NCBI RefSeq assembly: GCF_900188485.1
Contig: NZ_FZPH01000006.1
Coordinates: 62,001 to 126,000 of the forward strand
Reading direction: 5' to 3'
DNA from: Asanoa hainanensis
Lineage (GTDB): Bacteria; Actinomycetota; Actinomycetes; Mycobacteriales; Micromonosporaceae
Length of the DNA: 64,000 nucleotides
Shown here: positions 49,608 to 58,447 of the stretch, piece by piece
How positions within the stretch are numbered: position 1 is the first letter of the stretch
Layout: the number at the start of each line of letters is the position of its first letter
The notes under the pieces: generated by a model
The model's database searches: none
What the model was told of the DNA's origin: nothing
Seen by the model: the letters and a program-made list of their open reading frames with translations, nothing else
Position numbers and translations under genes: made by a program

Positions 49608-51134
49608 ATGGCGCTGCGGACGTCCCGCTCGGCGGAACTGGCCCGGATCGCGGCCGAGACGGCCGCCGCCGACACGTCCTCGGTGCGCCTCCGATTGATC
49701 CACGGCCCGGCCGGCGCCGGTTTTGCCGGCCTGCTCAAACCCTTCCCGGACTTTGACCCACCCCTGCACGAGCTGGCCGCCTGGCCGAGCGACTTCTGGA
49801 CGTTCTCGGTCGCGGGTCTCGCGATGTCCGTCTGCACGTGGCCGGCAGCGGCGACGGTGTTCAGCTCGCCGTTCGAGGTCGGAGCGCCGCGTCAGACGGA
49901 TTATCCGGACACCTTCGCGTACGACGCCTTCTCGGTGCCCAACCCGGGCTTCCTGAACGAGCCGAACCGGCGGATCGACGCGCTGCTCACCCTCAACAGC
50001 ACACACTGGTCACCGTCCTATCGCGACTGCCTGGTCACGGGCGTGGTGCTGGCCCGGATGTGCGCCCTCGCGGTGTCCCGCGGCCAGAGCCCGATCGTGC
50101 ACCTGCACACGCCGGTCTCCCCGTTCATCGACCAACAGATCTCGGCGCGCGGCGACGGCTCGTTGGAGCGACTACGGGACGCGGTGGGCCCGTGCGTCCG
50201 GGTGTCGGTGGCGGTGAACCCGCAGGAGCCGACGGCCCGGCTCGCCTTCGAACAGGGCCTGGTCGCGTTGGCGGAGGAGTTCGGGCTTGGTCTCAAGTTG
50301 AATGACCGCCGGTTCAACCGGGTGCCCGGCGAGTGGTTCACGATCCGGGGCTTCGACCGGGAGCGCTATCGCCAGGTGCGGGCGCGCCTGTTCCCGGAAA
50401 CCCCGATGCACTTACCCAAACACGCGATGATCGCGAGCGTGATGGGCCCGGCCCGCCTGGGCATGGCCGCAGACGTGATCTCCCGCCTGAGCGCCAACGG
50501 AGTCGGCGTCCTGGCCGCTGCGGTGTCGTCGGTACGAAAGATCGGCTTCGTCAACCTGGTGCTGCCCCTGGCGGAGGGAGCCGACCTGGCGGCACCGGCG
50601 TGGTCGGGCGAGTGGGACGACGGGCTCAAGCTTCTCGCGGAACGCTGCCGAACGTTCGACGCCGCGGCCCTGGACCGTGGCGAGCTGGCGGCGTACAAGG
50701 TGGCCCTGAGCCCACCGATGCCGTGCTCGTATCCGCGTTCGAGCCGCCGAACGGGCGCGTCGGTAACGGGCCGAGTGCCGTACCCGTTGTGGCTGCGCTG
50801 GGACGTCCCGAACCGAACGGTCGGGTCGCCGCTCCTGCTGTCGATGGTGGAGCAGAACCTGGCGGCTTACGCCTCGCAGACGGAGGTGGCCTACGCGCAG
50901 GCCCGGGTGGGCCGCGGGGACACGGTGCGCGGCCGAGCCAAGCTGGTGGTGCTGCTGGCGGAGCCACCACGCGACGTCGCGGACGCACAGGCGCTGCTGA
51001 ACGAGGTGGCGGAGCGGGTGCAGGAGCGGACACTGGAGCAACTGTTGGACGGGCGGTTGGTCGGCCCGGGCCAGGTCCGACTGCGGCTTTCGCCTCGGGA
51101 GCGCTGGCTGACGTACGCGGGCGTCTCGGCGTAG
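49608..51134 (+). CDS. Hypothetical protein cotranscribed with the membrane protein
   Basis: A 508-residue soluble protein with the ATG at 49608, one nucleotide after the previous stop. It has no signal peptide or membrane helix and no motif that I recognise; composition suggests a mixed alpha/beta fold (SPIVHLHTPVSPFIDQQISA, VGVLAAAVSSVRKIGFVNLV, YPLWLRWDVPNRTVGSPLLL). Because it is translationally coupled to the preceding gene, the two products probably act together. Confidence 0.8.
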   Translation: MALRTSRSAELARIAAETAAADTSSVRLRLIHGPAGAGFAGLLKPFPDFDPPLHELAAWPSDFWTFSVAGLAMSVCTWPAAATVFSSPFEVGAPRQTDYPDTFAYDAFSVPNPGFLNEPNRRIDALLTLNSTHWSPSYRDCLVTGVVLARMCALAVSRGQSPIVHLHTPVSPFIDQQISARGDGSLERLRDAVGPCVRVSVAVNPQEPTARLAFEQGLVALAEEFGLGLKLNDRRFNRVPGEWFTIRGFDRERYRQVRARLFPETPMHLPKHAMIASVMGPARLGMAADVISRLSANGVGVLAAAVSSVRKIGFVNLVLPLAEGADLAAPAWSGEWDDGLKLLAERCRTFDAAALDRGELAAYKVALSPPMPCSYPRSSRRTGASVTGRVPYPLWLRWDVPNRTVGSPLLLSMVEQNLAAYASQTEVAYAQARVGRGDTVRGRAKLVVLLAEPPRDVADAQALLNEVAERVQERTLEQLLDGRLVGPGQVRLRLSPRERWLTYAGVSA

Positions 51135-51294
51135 CGGTCAGCCGAAGTCTCCCGACGACCTTATGCAGGTCGCCGCCAAGGCCACTGCTTGTTACTGGTT
51201 TCGGAAGAAGGACCCAGGAGGAGCCGCCACCATTCGCTGCGAACGGACGAGCCGCTTGGATCAAGAAAGTTGATCTGTCGTAGATCTGCCAGCG
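51135..51294. other. Non-coding stretch at the edge of a lower-GC patch
   Basis: 160 bp without a gene. GC content falls here and stays low to about 52100. No att-like direct repeat, transposase or tRNA is visible. Confidence 0.4.
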
Positions 51295-51993
51295 ATGCCG
51301 GGTGTCGGAATGACATTGTATGGCATGCCCTTGGACGATTTCGATATCGGCGATTACATCACGTTGGTTCTTGGACTCGCAGCGCTTATTCTAAGTCTAG
51401 TTACCATTTTCTCCCAGGCGGGCCCTAGGTCTTCGCCCGGTGCCCAAACAACTCGCAGGTGGAAAGTAACAGGGGGAATTACCGCGCTTGTGGCCACTGC
51501 GGCATTGGTGGTCCCTTTCGCTACCGCAGGAAATAATGACGCCGGACTCGTCGGAACCGCGACAAGCATCGCTGCCACAAGCCCGAATATCACGATCGAC
51601 GGCACGGATGACGGCAGTATTCCTCTATGCGCAACGATCAAGGGATCGGCACCCGTTGTGCAGCATAGAGACCTCTGGATTGCATATCGTCGCGATACGC
51701 CTAACAATCGTACTCACCTGTTCATCCGAACTATCAAGGGCGAAGGGACGGAGCGGTGGCAGACGCCGCCGTCGGAGGTGGGTAGAAAAAGCTCCACCGG
51801 CCATCGGTATCGATTCTATGCGTTCTACGCGTCTAAGGATTTCAGCTCGTTCCTCGCAGGAGCGGCCGCTGGTATCACAGACGATCTGACGCCAGCTCAG
51901 CCGTATCCTTATTTCATCGCCTTACCCCAAGGCGTCGAAGACTCCCCCATCAGGACCTTTACGCGGAATGCAGATAGTCGTCCGTGTGACTGA
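51295..51993 (+). CDS. Membrane-anchored hypothetical protein of lower GC
   Basis: A 232-residue protein with two hydrophobic segments near the N-terminus (about 20-40 and 60-78) and a 150-residue soluble C-terminal domain, probably outside the cell, with two Cys (SIPLCATIKG and the final RPCD) that could pair. Codon use is clearly less GC-rich than in neighbouring genes, suggesting transfer. No family is recognised. The ATG at 51295 or the Met at 51310 may be the start. Confidence 0.7.
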   Translation: MPGVGMTLYGMPLDDFDIGDYITLVLGLAALILSLVTIFSQAGPRSSPGAQTTRRWKVTGGITALVATAALVVPFATAGNNDAGLVGTATSIAATSPNITIDGTDDGSIPLCATIKGSAPVVQHRDLWIAYRRDTPNNRTHLFIRTIKGEGTERWQTPPSEVGRKSSTGHRYRFYAFYASKDFSSFLAGAAAGITDDLTPAQPYPYFIALPQGVEDSPIRTFTRNADSRPCD

Positions 51994-52229
51994 GCATTCC
52001 CGCTTTACTTCCAAGCGCCATATACGACGGAACTGGATTATGCGAAGCTCGGGCGAAGCGGCCAAAGCTAATGACTTCAACCCTTCGGGCCAGAAGCCAA
52101 GATCGCCGCGAGGACAGATCGCAGCGCCAGCGCTTAGTAGGTACCCCGCTCTCTCAAGGTCTTCCGTTGTCAGCTCGGCGTGCTGGCGACCAATACTGTT
52201 CCGGTCGAGCGGGTCGATAGTTCGATGGT

Positions 52230-52790
52230 GGTGGGGTCGATGCTGTGCTCGGCCGCAACCCGCGTCGCCCAGCAGTCACCTGTGGTCGCCTCCCCACGAC
52301 ATTGCCAGATCGTCGTCCGGGTCTAGATCTTCTGGCTTACCGGCGATGCCGAACCCGTCGAGCAGGCGGCGCTCGATTCCGGACGGCTCGCCCATCGCCG
52401 CTTCCGGGAATTCAGCGATCCAGCGCCGCAGGACTGTGCCGTGCTCCGCGATCAGCCACGCCTCGCCGTCGTGGTCGCTGTGGAAATACGCCTGGCCTGG
52501 CCGAACCGTGCGCTGAGGTCCTTGCACAGCTTCGTGGTCGGATCCATGCGGGCCAGGTGGGGCAGGCCCAGCCAGGCGCCGAATGCGAGGGTCCAGCCGT
52601 TCAACGCCGGCGTGACGACCACGGTGGAGAAGCAGTTGTCCGCGCTGTGCGCTACCTCGTCGACCAGGTCACGGCTTCGGGCCAGGTGCTCGGGCGCACC
52701 TCCGTCAAGCTGAGCCGCCGCACCAGGGCCGCCTGGCCGGCAGTGGCGACCGCGAGCCACGACAACCAGTAGGCCCGGACCGGCATCGGC
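52230..52790 (-). pseudogene. Frameshifted hypothetical gene remnant
   Basis: Three frames on the minus strand join into one plausible protein. The first, from about 52790, gives MPVRAYWLSWLAVATAGQAA; the second gives NCFSTVVVTPALNGWTLAFG and PTTKLCKDLSARFGQA; the third (52527-52276) gives QAYFHSDHDGEAWLIAEHG and EPSGIERRLLDGFGIAG. Shifts occur near 52710 and 52500, and a stop follows at 52276. Each piece has normal codon use but none is a complete gene. The family is not recognised. Confidence 0.6.
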
Positions 52791-52865
52791 CCATCAGCAA
52801 CGACCACGATCACCATGGTATGGCGGGCATCGAAGAATGTCGTACGCCGCTGGCACTATCGCTCC

Positions 52866-53303
52866 ATGCAGTGGACACCTGTCTGGGCGTTGATCGGCTC
52901 GCTCATCGGCGCCGCCGGCACGTTTCTTGGTGTGGTCAAAGCGCAGCGGGCGACGTTGGAGCGTGAGCTGCAGATCAAGCTGTGGGATCTGCGGGCTGAC
53001 GCCTACGTCGAGCTCGTCAGGTGGACGGCGTGGGTCGAGCACTGGTACATCGTGGGCGCTCCGGATCCCCACGAGCGCCCGCTCACGGTGACCATGGCGC
53101 GCACCGCCGCCCGGATCCAGGCGTTCGGCGACGACGAGACCGGAGCCAAGGCGTTCCGACTACTGGAGCTACTCCGCCCGCAGGTCAGCAGCCAGAACAT
53201 CAGCGGGCGCCCGCCGCCGCCGGACGAAATTCGGGAGCTGGCCCGGGATCTCGCTCGCCTCGCACGCGACCGACTCGCGCCACCCGACGGGGTGAGGCGT
53301 TGA
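52866..53303 (+). CDS. Small membrane-anchored hypothetical protein
   Basis: A 145-residue protein from the ATG at 52866. One N-terminal transmembrane helix (VWALIGSLIGAAGTFLGVV) is followed by a helical cytoplasmic part (QRATLERELQIKLWDLRADA and so on). No motif is recognised. Its TGA overlaps the ATG of the downstream phosphotransferase-like gene (TGATG), so the two are translated together. Confidence 0.7.
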   Translation: MQWTPVWALIGSLIGAAGTFLGVVKAQRATLERELQIKLWDLRADAYVELVRWTAWVEHWYIVGAPDPHERPLTVTMARTAARIQAFGDDETGAKAFRLLELLRPQVSSQNISGRPPPPDEIRELARDLARLARDRLAPPDGVRR

Positions 53304-54598
53304 TGGACGACGTCGTCGGGCGACGCGGGCACGACCCGCAAGCACTGCGGTCTATTCCACGACCGGCCGGGCCGGCATCCCCAGCCTCGGACCCCGACAT
53401 CCTGCACCGGCGCGGGCACGACCCGCACGCACTGCGGTCTATTCCACGACCGCCCGGGCCGGCATCCCCAGCCTCGGACCCCGACATCCTGCACCGGCGC
53501 GGGCACGACCCGCACGCACTGCGGTCTATTCCACGACCGCCCGGGCCGGCATCCCCAGCCTCGGACCCCGACATCCTGCACCGGCGCGGGCACGACCCGC
53601 ACGCTCAACCGTCAACCGCGGGTTCGGCCGCACTGACATCGGCGCCCGGCGCCCTCATCCGGCTCGGCGACCACCCGCGGGCCAGGCCGCCAAGCACAAC
53701 CACTTCCGGGTCGGCGTCCGCAGCCTTGGTCGTCGGCTTTCTTGATCGGCTCGGGTTCGATCCGCGGGCGCTGCGGTCGAGCACGACCTTGGCCGGGTCG
53801 GCGTCCGGCGCTTTGGTCGCCCGGATTCGGTTGGGTGACCGTGAGTTCGTGCTCAAGACAGCCACTGAGCGCGAGGCGGCGTTCTACCGTTCGGCTGAGG
53901 TCGTGCCTGTGCGCGTGCCGAAGGTGGTGGCGAGCGACGACACCTGCCTGCTGTTCGAGGCTCTCATCCCGCTCCCGCCCGCCAAGGACTGGCCGGCCGC
54001 CCGATGGCTCGAGGTCGCGCGGCAGCTTGGGGAGCTGCACCACCCCGGCGTCAGAGCCGCGGTCGGCGATCAGCCCTGGCTCAAACGCCCCGCACCACAC
54101 CGCAGCCCCGACGCGACCGCTCGGGCGTTCTGGACCAGAGACGAGCTGGCGACCCCTATCGAGGGACCGCGACTACCGCCCTGCCTGATCCACGGCGACC
54201 TGCACGCCGGGAACCTCCTCGCCGACAGGACCGGCGACAGCGGCCAAGACGGCGGGAACCGCCAAGACGGCGGGAACCGCCAAGACGGTGAGGGCGGCGG
54301 GAGCGGCCGGAGCGGCGGGCTCGTCTGGGCCGACTGGCAGGAGGTCGGCATCGGCAGCGGGCCTGAGGATCTTGCCCTGCTCTGGCAGCGCGCCGAAGCC
54401 GACGGGGCCGATCCGCCTCGGGACGCCATGCTGGCCAGCTATGCCCGAGCGCGCGGCATCCCGTGCGACGACACCCTGCGCCGGGCCACCACCGCGGCCG
54501 AGGTGCGGCTGCTACTCCTGGACTGGCCGCCGCACCTAGCCGGCGATCCCGGCCGCGCACGCATCATGCGGAGGCGGCTGCACGCACTGCGACAGTGA
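53303..54598 (+). CDS. Aminoglycoside-phosphotransferase-family protein with repeated N-terminus
   Basis: A 431-residue protein. The kinase-like core begins at about residue 160 with GFDPRALRSSTTLAGSASGA and REFVLKTATEREAAFYR (the Lys is the ATP-binding one) and has the catalytic loop IHGDLHAGN (His297, Asp299) and a metal-binding segment WADWQEV. APH-family enzymes phosphorylate aminoglycosides or many other small molecules; the substrate is unknown. Two oddities: 95 extra N-terminal residues made of 29-residue repeats, and a Gly/Asp/Arg-rich insert (about 310-335) between catalytic and metal loops. It overlaps the convergent methyltransferase by 35 bp. Confidence 0.82.
   Translation: MDDVVGRRGHDPQALRSIPRPAGPASPASDPDILHRRGHDPHALRSIPRPPGPASPASDPDILHRRGHDPHALRSIPRPPGPASPASDPDILHRRGHDPHAQPSTAGSAALTSAPGALIRLGDHPRARPPSTTTSGSASAALVVGFLDRLGFDPRALRSSTTLAGSASGALVARIRLGDREFVLKTATEREAAFYRSAEVVPVRVPKVVASDDTCLLFEALIPLPPAKDWPAARWLEVARQLGELHHPGVRAAVGDQPWLKRPAPHRSPDATARAFWTRDELATPIEGPRLPPCLIHGDLHAGNLLADRTGDSGQDGGNRQDGGNRQDGEGGGSGRSGGLVWADWQEVGIGSGPEDLALLWQRAEADGADPPRDAMLASYARARGIPCDDTLRRATTAAEVRLLLLDWPPHLAGDPGRARIMRRRLHALRQ
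53327..53604 (+). repeat. Three 87-bp tandem repeats plus partial fourth
   Basis: The unit begins GGGCACGACCCGCA and repeats at 53327, 53414 and 53501, with a partial copy at 53588. Copies 2 and 3 are identical; copy 1 differs at two bases. Each encodes 29 residues (GHDPxALRSIPRPxGPASPA and so on), so the frame is kept. The unit looks like an altered copy of the enzyme's own beginning (GFDPRALRSSTTLAGSASGA). Confidence 0.92.
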
Positions 54599-55373
54599 GC
54601 TGGTGGCTGCTGGCGCCCAGCAGCGTCGGCTCCGATTCGATCTCGCGCAGCATTTCCAGCAGCAGGGCGGTGCGCTCGGCTGACGCCAGGAGCTCGTCCA
54701 ACCGTGGCCCGATCATCCACAGCGGACTCTCCACGGACAACCTCTGACGGACGACGAGACCAGCCTCCGCCGCCTCCGCGGCGGGTTCGTCCGGATGGTG
54801 GAAGTAGGCGCTGGTGAACCACCCGCGCTCCGGCGAAGAAGGGCGGTGCATTCCGTCAGACAGGGCGCCCTCGACCAGCGGGCGGAAGGCGGCGTCGCCG
54901 AAGCGGTCGTTGGCGAATCCATCGAACAGGGAGGCGAAGCGGCTGATCGTCGCGCCCACGACCACCCCGCCGGGGCGCACGACGCGGGCGGCTTCGCGCC
55001 AGGCGGTTACTCGGTCCGAGCGCGAGAGGAGGTGGTAGAGCGGCCCGAACAACAGCACCGCGTCGGCGGTGTCGGCGGCGGCCGGCAGCGAACGGGCGTC
55101 ACCCAGGACGGCGGTTACCCCGGGCAGCGTCGCGGCGTGCGCCACGTGGTCGGGCACCGGGTCGACGACCTGGACCTCGTAGCCGGCGGCGGCCAGCGGG
55201 ACCGCATAGACCCCCGTGGCGCCACCGACGTCGAGGACGTGGGCCGGGGCAGCCGGCAGCAACCGGGTCAGTGCGTCCCACGTGCGCAGGAACTCCAGCC
55301 GTCCGGCGCCGGCGGTGAGTCGATGGTGTTCGCCGCCGCGCTTGTAGTAATCGAGCACCTCTGGACGAAGCAT
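54564..55373 (-). CDS. Class I SAM-dependent methyltransferase
   Basis: A 269-residue protein from the ATG at 55373. The SAM site is VLDVGGATGVYAVPLAAAGY, with VVDPVPDHV as motif II, DAVLLFGPLYHLLSR as motif IV and RVVRPGGVVVG later. It resembles the Methyltransf_11/25 group, broad small-molecule enzymes. Its 3' end overlaps the convergent phosphotransferase-like gene by 35 bp. Substrate unknown. Confidence 0.88.
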   Translation of the reverse strand: MLRPEVLDYYKRGGEHHRLTAGAGRLEFLRTWDALTRLLPAAPAHVLDVGGATGVYAVPLAAAGYEVQVVDPVPDHVAHAATLPGVTAVLGDARSLPAAADTADAVLLFGPLYHLLSRSDRVTAWREAARVVRPGGVVVGATISRFASLFDGFANDRFGDAAFRPLVEGALSDGMHRPSSPERGWFTSAYFHHPDEPAAEAAEAGLVVRQRLSVESPLWMIGPRLDELLASAERTALLLEMLREIESEPTLLGASSHQLTVAVRAAASA

Positions 55374-55611
55374 GCCGAAATCCTCGGCGCCACAGAGACA
55401 GGAGGCAAACGCTTTACAACCTGCTTTGCCGATCATCGGGGCCTGAGACGGGCCCGACCGCCGCCTGGCGGCGTCGCAGGGCCGCCTTGCCTCGATCCTG
55501 TACCCGCGCGGCCGGGGCGTCCGCTCACCGAGAAATACCACCGGTCCCCGGCAATCCCGGGCCACCTGGCGGTGACGCCGGCTCGGCCCACGATGATGGG
55601 CAGGACGGGCC
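55374..55611. other. Intergenic region upstream of methyltransferase
   Basis: 238 bp between the methyltransferase start and the end of the GGDEF/HD-GYP gene. The Gly/Arg/Pro-rich open frames through it have no coding character. No clear terminator or operator is seen. Confidence 0.4.
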
Positions 55612-57750
55612 CTAAAGGCGCACCGGTGCGGCCAGGTCGCCGACCAGGCCCTCGCTGACCAACTCCAGGAACGCGTCGGCCACCACCGGGTCGAACTGGG
55701 TGCCGCGGCCCCGCTCGACCTCCGCGCGGGCATCCTCCATCGGGAGCGCGGGTGCGTACGGGCGGTCCGCCAGCATCGCCGCCCACGCGTCGGTGACGGT
55801 CACTATCCGGGCCTCGATCGGGATCTGGTCGCCGGCCAGGCCCAGCGGGTAGCCCGTGCCGTCGAAGCGTTCGTGGTGTGCCGCCACGACGGCCGCCAGG
55901 TCGGGGCGTTGGCCCAGGTCCGTCAGCAGGCGGGCGCTCTCCACCGGGTGTTGGCGCAATTGCTCCCACTCGGCGGGCGTCAGCGGCAGCGCCTTGCGCA
56001 GCACCGAATCAGCCACCATGACCTTGCCGATGTCGTGCAGCCGCCCGGCCGCCGCGGCCCGGCGCAGCGCCGCCATGTCGAGGCCGAGGCGTTCGGCGAC
56101 CAGCAGCGACCAGCGCGACACCGCGGTGCTGTGTTCCTGCGGGCTGAGCGCCGCGTCGATCCGGTCCGCCAGCCACACCAGGCCGATCGGCAGGTCGGGG
56201 TCGGCGTCCACCGGGTCGGTCAGCATCCCGGCGGCCACGACCCGGTTGCGGCCGTTGGCCTTCGCCCGGTACAGCGCCGCGTCGGCGTCGTGGACCAGGC
56301 CGTCCGGGTCCGTCACCGGGCGGGCGCCGCGGGTGCCGGCGGTGGCCACTCCCAGCGACACCGACAAACGGACGCTGCGGCCCTGACCGATGGCGACCTC
56401 GGTGCGGCCGATCGACTGGCGGATCTGCTCGGCGATCTCGATCGCGACCTCCTCGCCGACGCCGGGCAGCAGACAGCCGAACTCCTCACCGCCGTAGCGG
56501 GCCACCACGTCGCTGGCCCGGACCGTGCCACGGATGCGTTCCGCGATCCGGGCGAGCACGACGTCGCCGGCGGGGTGGCCGTAGTTGTCGTTGACCTTCT
56601 TGAACTCGTCCAGGTCGAGGAGGAGGACGCTGAGCGGAGTGTCGGACCGGTCGGCGCGCTCGGCCTCGATCCGCAGCATCTCCTGGAAGAAGCGCCGGTT
56701 GTAGACACCGGTGAGGCCGTCGGTGATGGCGAGGCGTTCCTGTTCGCGGAGCGCGGCCCGGAGTTGGGTGGCGAGCCGGGTGCGGTCCCGGATGATCAGC
56801 AACTGCCGGGCCAGCAACCCGGCGAACAGGGCGAGCAGGATCGCCAGCATCCCGCCGGTGACCGGACCCTCGTCGAGGCGGTCGGCGAGGATCAGGCCGG
56901 TGGCGGCGATCGCGGCGATGACGAGCGGCACCGCGGTCAGGTCGCGGGACCGCCGGCGTTCTCGAACCTCGGGCTCGGCACGCCGGATCGCCGCGATCGC
57001 GCCCAGGGCGAACAGCACGGCCTCGACCTGCCAGCCGATGTTGATCCAGTTGCCGTCGCCGGTCTGGGAAGCGATCGAGTACGCGTACACGGCGTCGGTG
57101 ACCCCGGCCACCGCGAAGCCGGCGCCGACCAGCACGGCCCAGGCCGGCAGGCGATGCCGCCCGGCCAGCCCGACGGCGGCCAACAGGGTGACGAGGGCCA
57201 CACCGAAGAGTGGGTACGCGAACGCGACGAAGTCCGCCAGCCGCGGCGCGTGTGGCAGCGACGGGCCGATCGCCGCCTGCCAGCCGATCGTGCCGAGCCC
57301 GAGGGCCAGCAGGCCCGCGTCGAGCAACCCTCGGATGTGGCGCAGGTGGCCGGTGCTGCCGATGCCGACGAGGATGGCCGGGATCGCGAACACGTACGAG
57401 GACAGGTAGAAGAAGTCGGCGCTCGACACAGCGGGCGGCCCGCGCTGCGCGACGTAGGTGTAGTAGACCCAGATCACCTCGCCGACCAGCCAGAGCGTGT
57501 TGGACACGGCGAGGAGGGCCCAGGCACTGCGGGTGCGGCCGGTGGTGACGACCGCGGCGAAGATCGACAGACCGACGGCCACGACGATCGGCACGAGGTA
57601 CGGCAGGTCGACGATGGCGGTCGACGGGTGCACCTGGGCGATTACCAACAGGATGACAAAGGCGACCAACCACCCGGCGCCGACGACCGCAGCCCATCGC
57701 ATCGCCCGGTCTCGCCGGACGAATGAGACAAGTGACGCGGTCTCCGACAC
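55612..57750 (-). CDS. Membrane GGDEF and HD-GYP c-di-GMP signalling protein
   Basis: A 712-residue protein with about ten N-terminal membrane helices (residues 15-320), a GGDEF cyclase domain and an HD-GYP phosphodiesterase domain. The cyclase site is GGEEF (420-424) with an intact inhibitory I-site RASD (411-414) five residues upstream. The HD domain has HD at 572-573 and HHERFDGTGYP at 625-635, so both activities look possible. It would make and degrade cyclic di-GMP in response to a signal in the membrane. No Shine-Dalgarno is obvious at the ATG 57750. Confidence 0.93.
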   Translation of the reverse strand: MSETASLVSFVRRDRAMRWAAVVGAGWLVAFVILLVIAQVHPSTAIVDLPYLVPIVVAVGLSIFAAVVTTGRTRSAWALLAVSNTLWLVGEVIWVYYTYVAQRGPPAVSSADFFYLSSYVFAIPAILVGIGSTGHLRHIRGLLDAGLLALGLGTIGWQAAIGPSLPHAPRLADFVAFAYPLFGVALVTLLAAVGLAGRHRLPAWAVLVGAGFAVAGVTDAVYAYSIASQTGDGNWINIGWQVEAVLFALGAIAAIRRAEPEVRERRRSRDLTAVPLVIAAIAATGLILADRLDEGPVTGGMLAILLALFAGLLARQLLIIRDRTRLATQLRAALREQERLAITDGLTGVYNRRFFQEMLRIEAERADRSDTPLSVLLLDLDEFKKVNDNYGHPAGDVVLARIAERIRGTVRASDVVARYGGEEFGCLLPGVGEEVAIEIAEQIRQSIGRTEVAIGQGRSVRLSVSLGVATAGTRGARPVTDPDGLVHDADAALYRAKANGRNRVVAAGMLTDPVDADPDLPIGLVWLADRIDAALSPQEHSTAVSRWSLLVAERLGLDMAALRRAAAAGRLHDIGKVMVADSVLRKALPLTPAEWEQLRQHPVESARLLTDLGQRPDLAAVVAAHHERFDGTGYPLGLAGDQIPIEARIVTVTDAWAAMLADRPYAPALPMEDARAEVERGRGTQFDPVVADAFLELVSEGLVGDLAAPVRL

Positions 57751-57862
57751 CTATTGTCTCCCTACAATTACCTGGCGTTACGAACGACTGCCCAGTTAAC
57801 GCCTTACGTAGGGTGCCTTCAAGAGGTGCGGACAGTGAACCGGGACACCGCCCGGAGACGCC

Positions 57863-58312
57863 TCAGCGGGTGATCGCGAACATGTAGCAGCCGTAGGCGA
57901 TGTTGCGGCTGTGCACCTGGACGACCGCCGGGTCAGCGAGGATCGAGGCGATGACGGCCTCCGGATCGGTGCCGTCGTGCTCCCGCGTCGCCGGGTGGAT
58001 CCAACCCCGCGAGTCGTACGCCCGCAGCACCTGCCGACGCCCCCGCCAGTCCGCCGGATAGCCGGCCGCCGGCTCGGTAGGACAAGCAACGGCATGCGCG
58101 AAGACCGCGCCGATCTCGCGGTACGGACTGGCCGGCAGCACCGGCTCGTACCCGAAGAGGATCAGGTCCTCGCCGGCCGACGCGTCGCGAAGACAGCAAC
58201 GCAACGGCTCTCCACCGGTGGCCACGACGGTCTCGACGGGGTGGCCGGAGACATCGCGCCCGCTGGTCCGTACGCCGGCGAGGGTCTGTGCAGAAATCGC
58301 GTGGATTCGCAT
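57863..58312 (-). CDS. DUF1203 family protein
   Basis: A 149-residue protein from ATG 58312. MRIHAISAQTLAGVR at the start, GGEPLRCCLRDASAGEDLIL and GRRQVLRAYDSRGWI match DUF1203, a small family of unknown function with a conserved CCL motif. It is followed by nothing on this strand until the GGDEF gene promoter and is preceded by a terminator. Confidence 0.88.
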   Translation of the reverse strand: MRIHAISAQTLAGVRTSGRDVSGHPVETVVATGGEPLRCCLRDASAGEDLILFGYEPVLPASPYREIGAVFAHAVACPTEPAAGYPADWRGRRQVLRAYDSRGWIHPATREHDGTDPEAVIASILADPAVVQVHSRNIAYGCYMFAITR

Positions 58313-58371
58313 GGGGCAAGTCTTCAGAACGGCGACACCGAACGCTGGCGGCTTCCGGACCTGGCGCTGAG

Positions 58372-58416
58372 GCCCGCCAGCCGTGCGACACGCCGACAAA
58401 GGCACGGCTGGCGGGC
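58372..58416 (-). terminator. Terminator after the alpha/beta hydrolase gene
   Basis: Perfect 15-bp arms GCCCGCCAGCCGTGC (58372-58386) and its complement (58402-58416) with a 15-nt loop, between the hydrolase stop at 58448 and the DUF1203 start. Confidence 0.8.
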
Positions 58417-58447
58417 GATGATCACGTTACGCCGTCAACGGCCGTCG

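Noticed and set aside
51968-52516. A 182-codon plus-strand frame after the low-GC membrane protein
   Set aside because: Ser/Arg-rich composition without motifs; it is antisense to the frameshifted minus-strand gene pieces that look more like real protein.
53327-53604. 87-bp repeats as a CRISPR array
   Set aside because: The repeats are contiguous without spacers, keep a reading frame and encode the enzyme's N-terminus.
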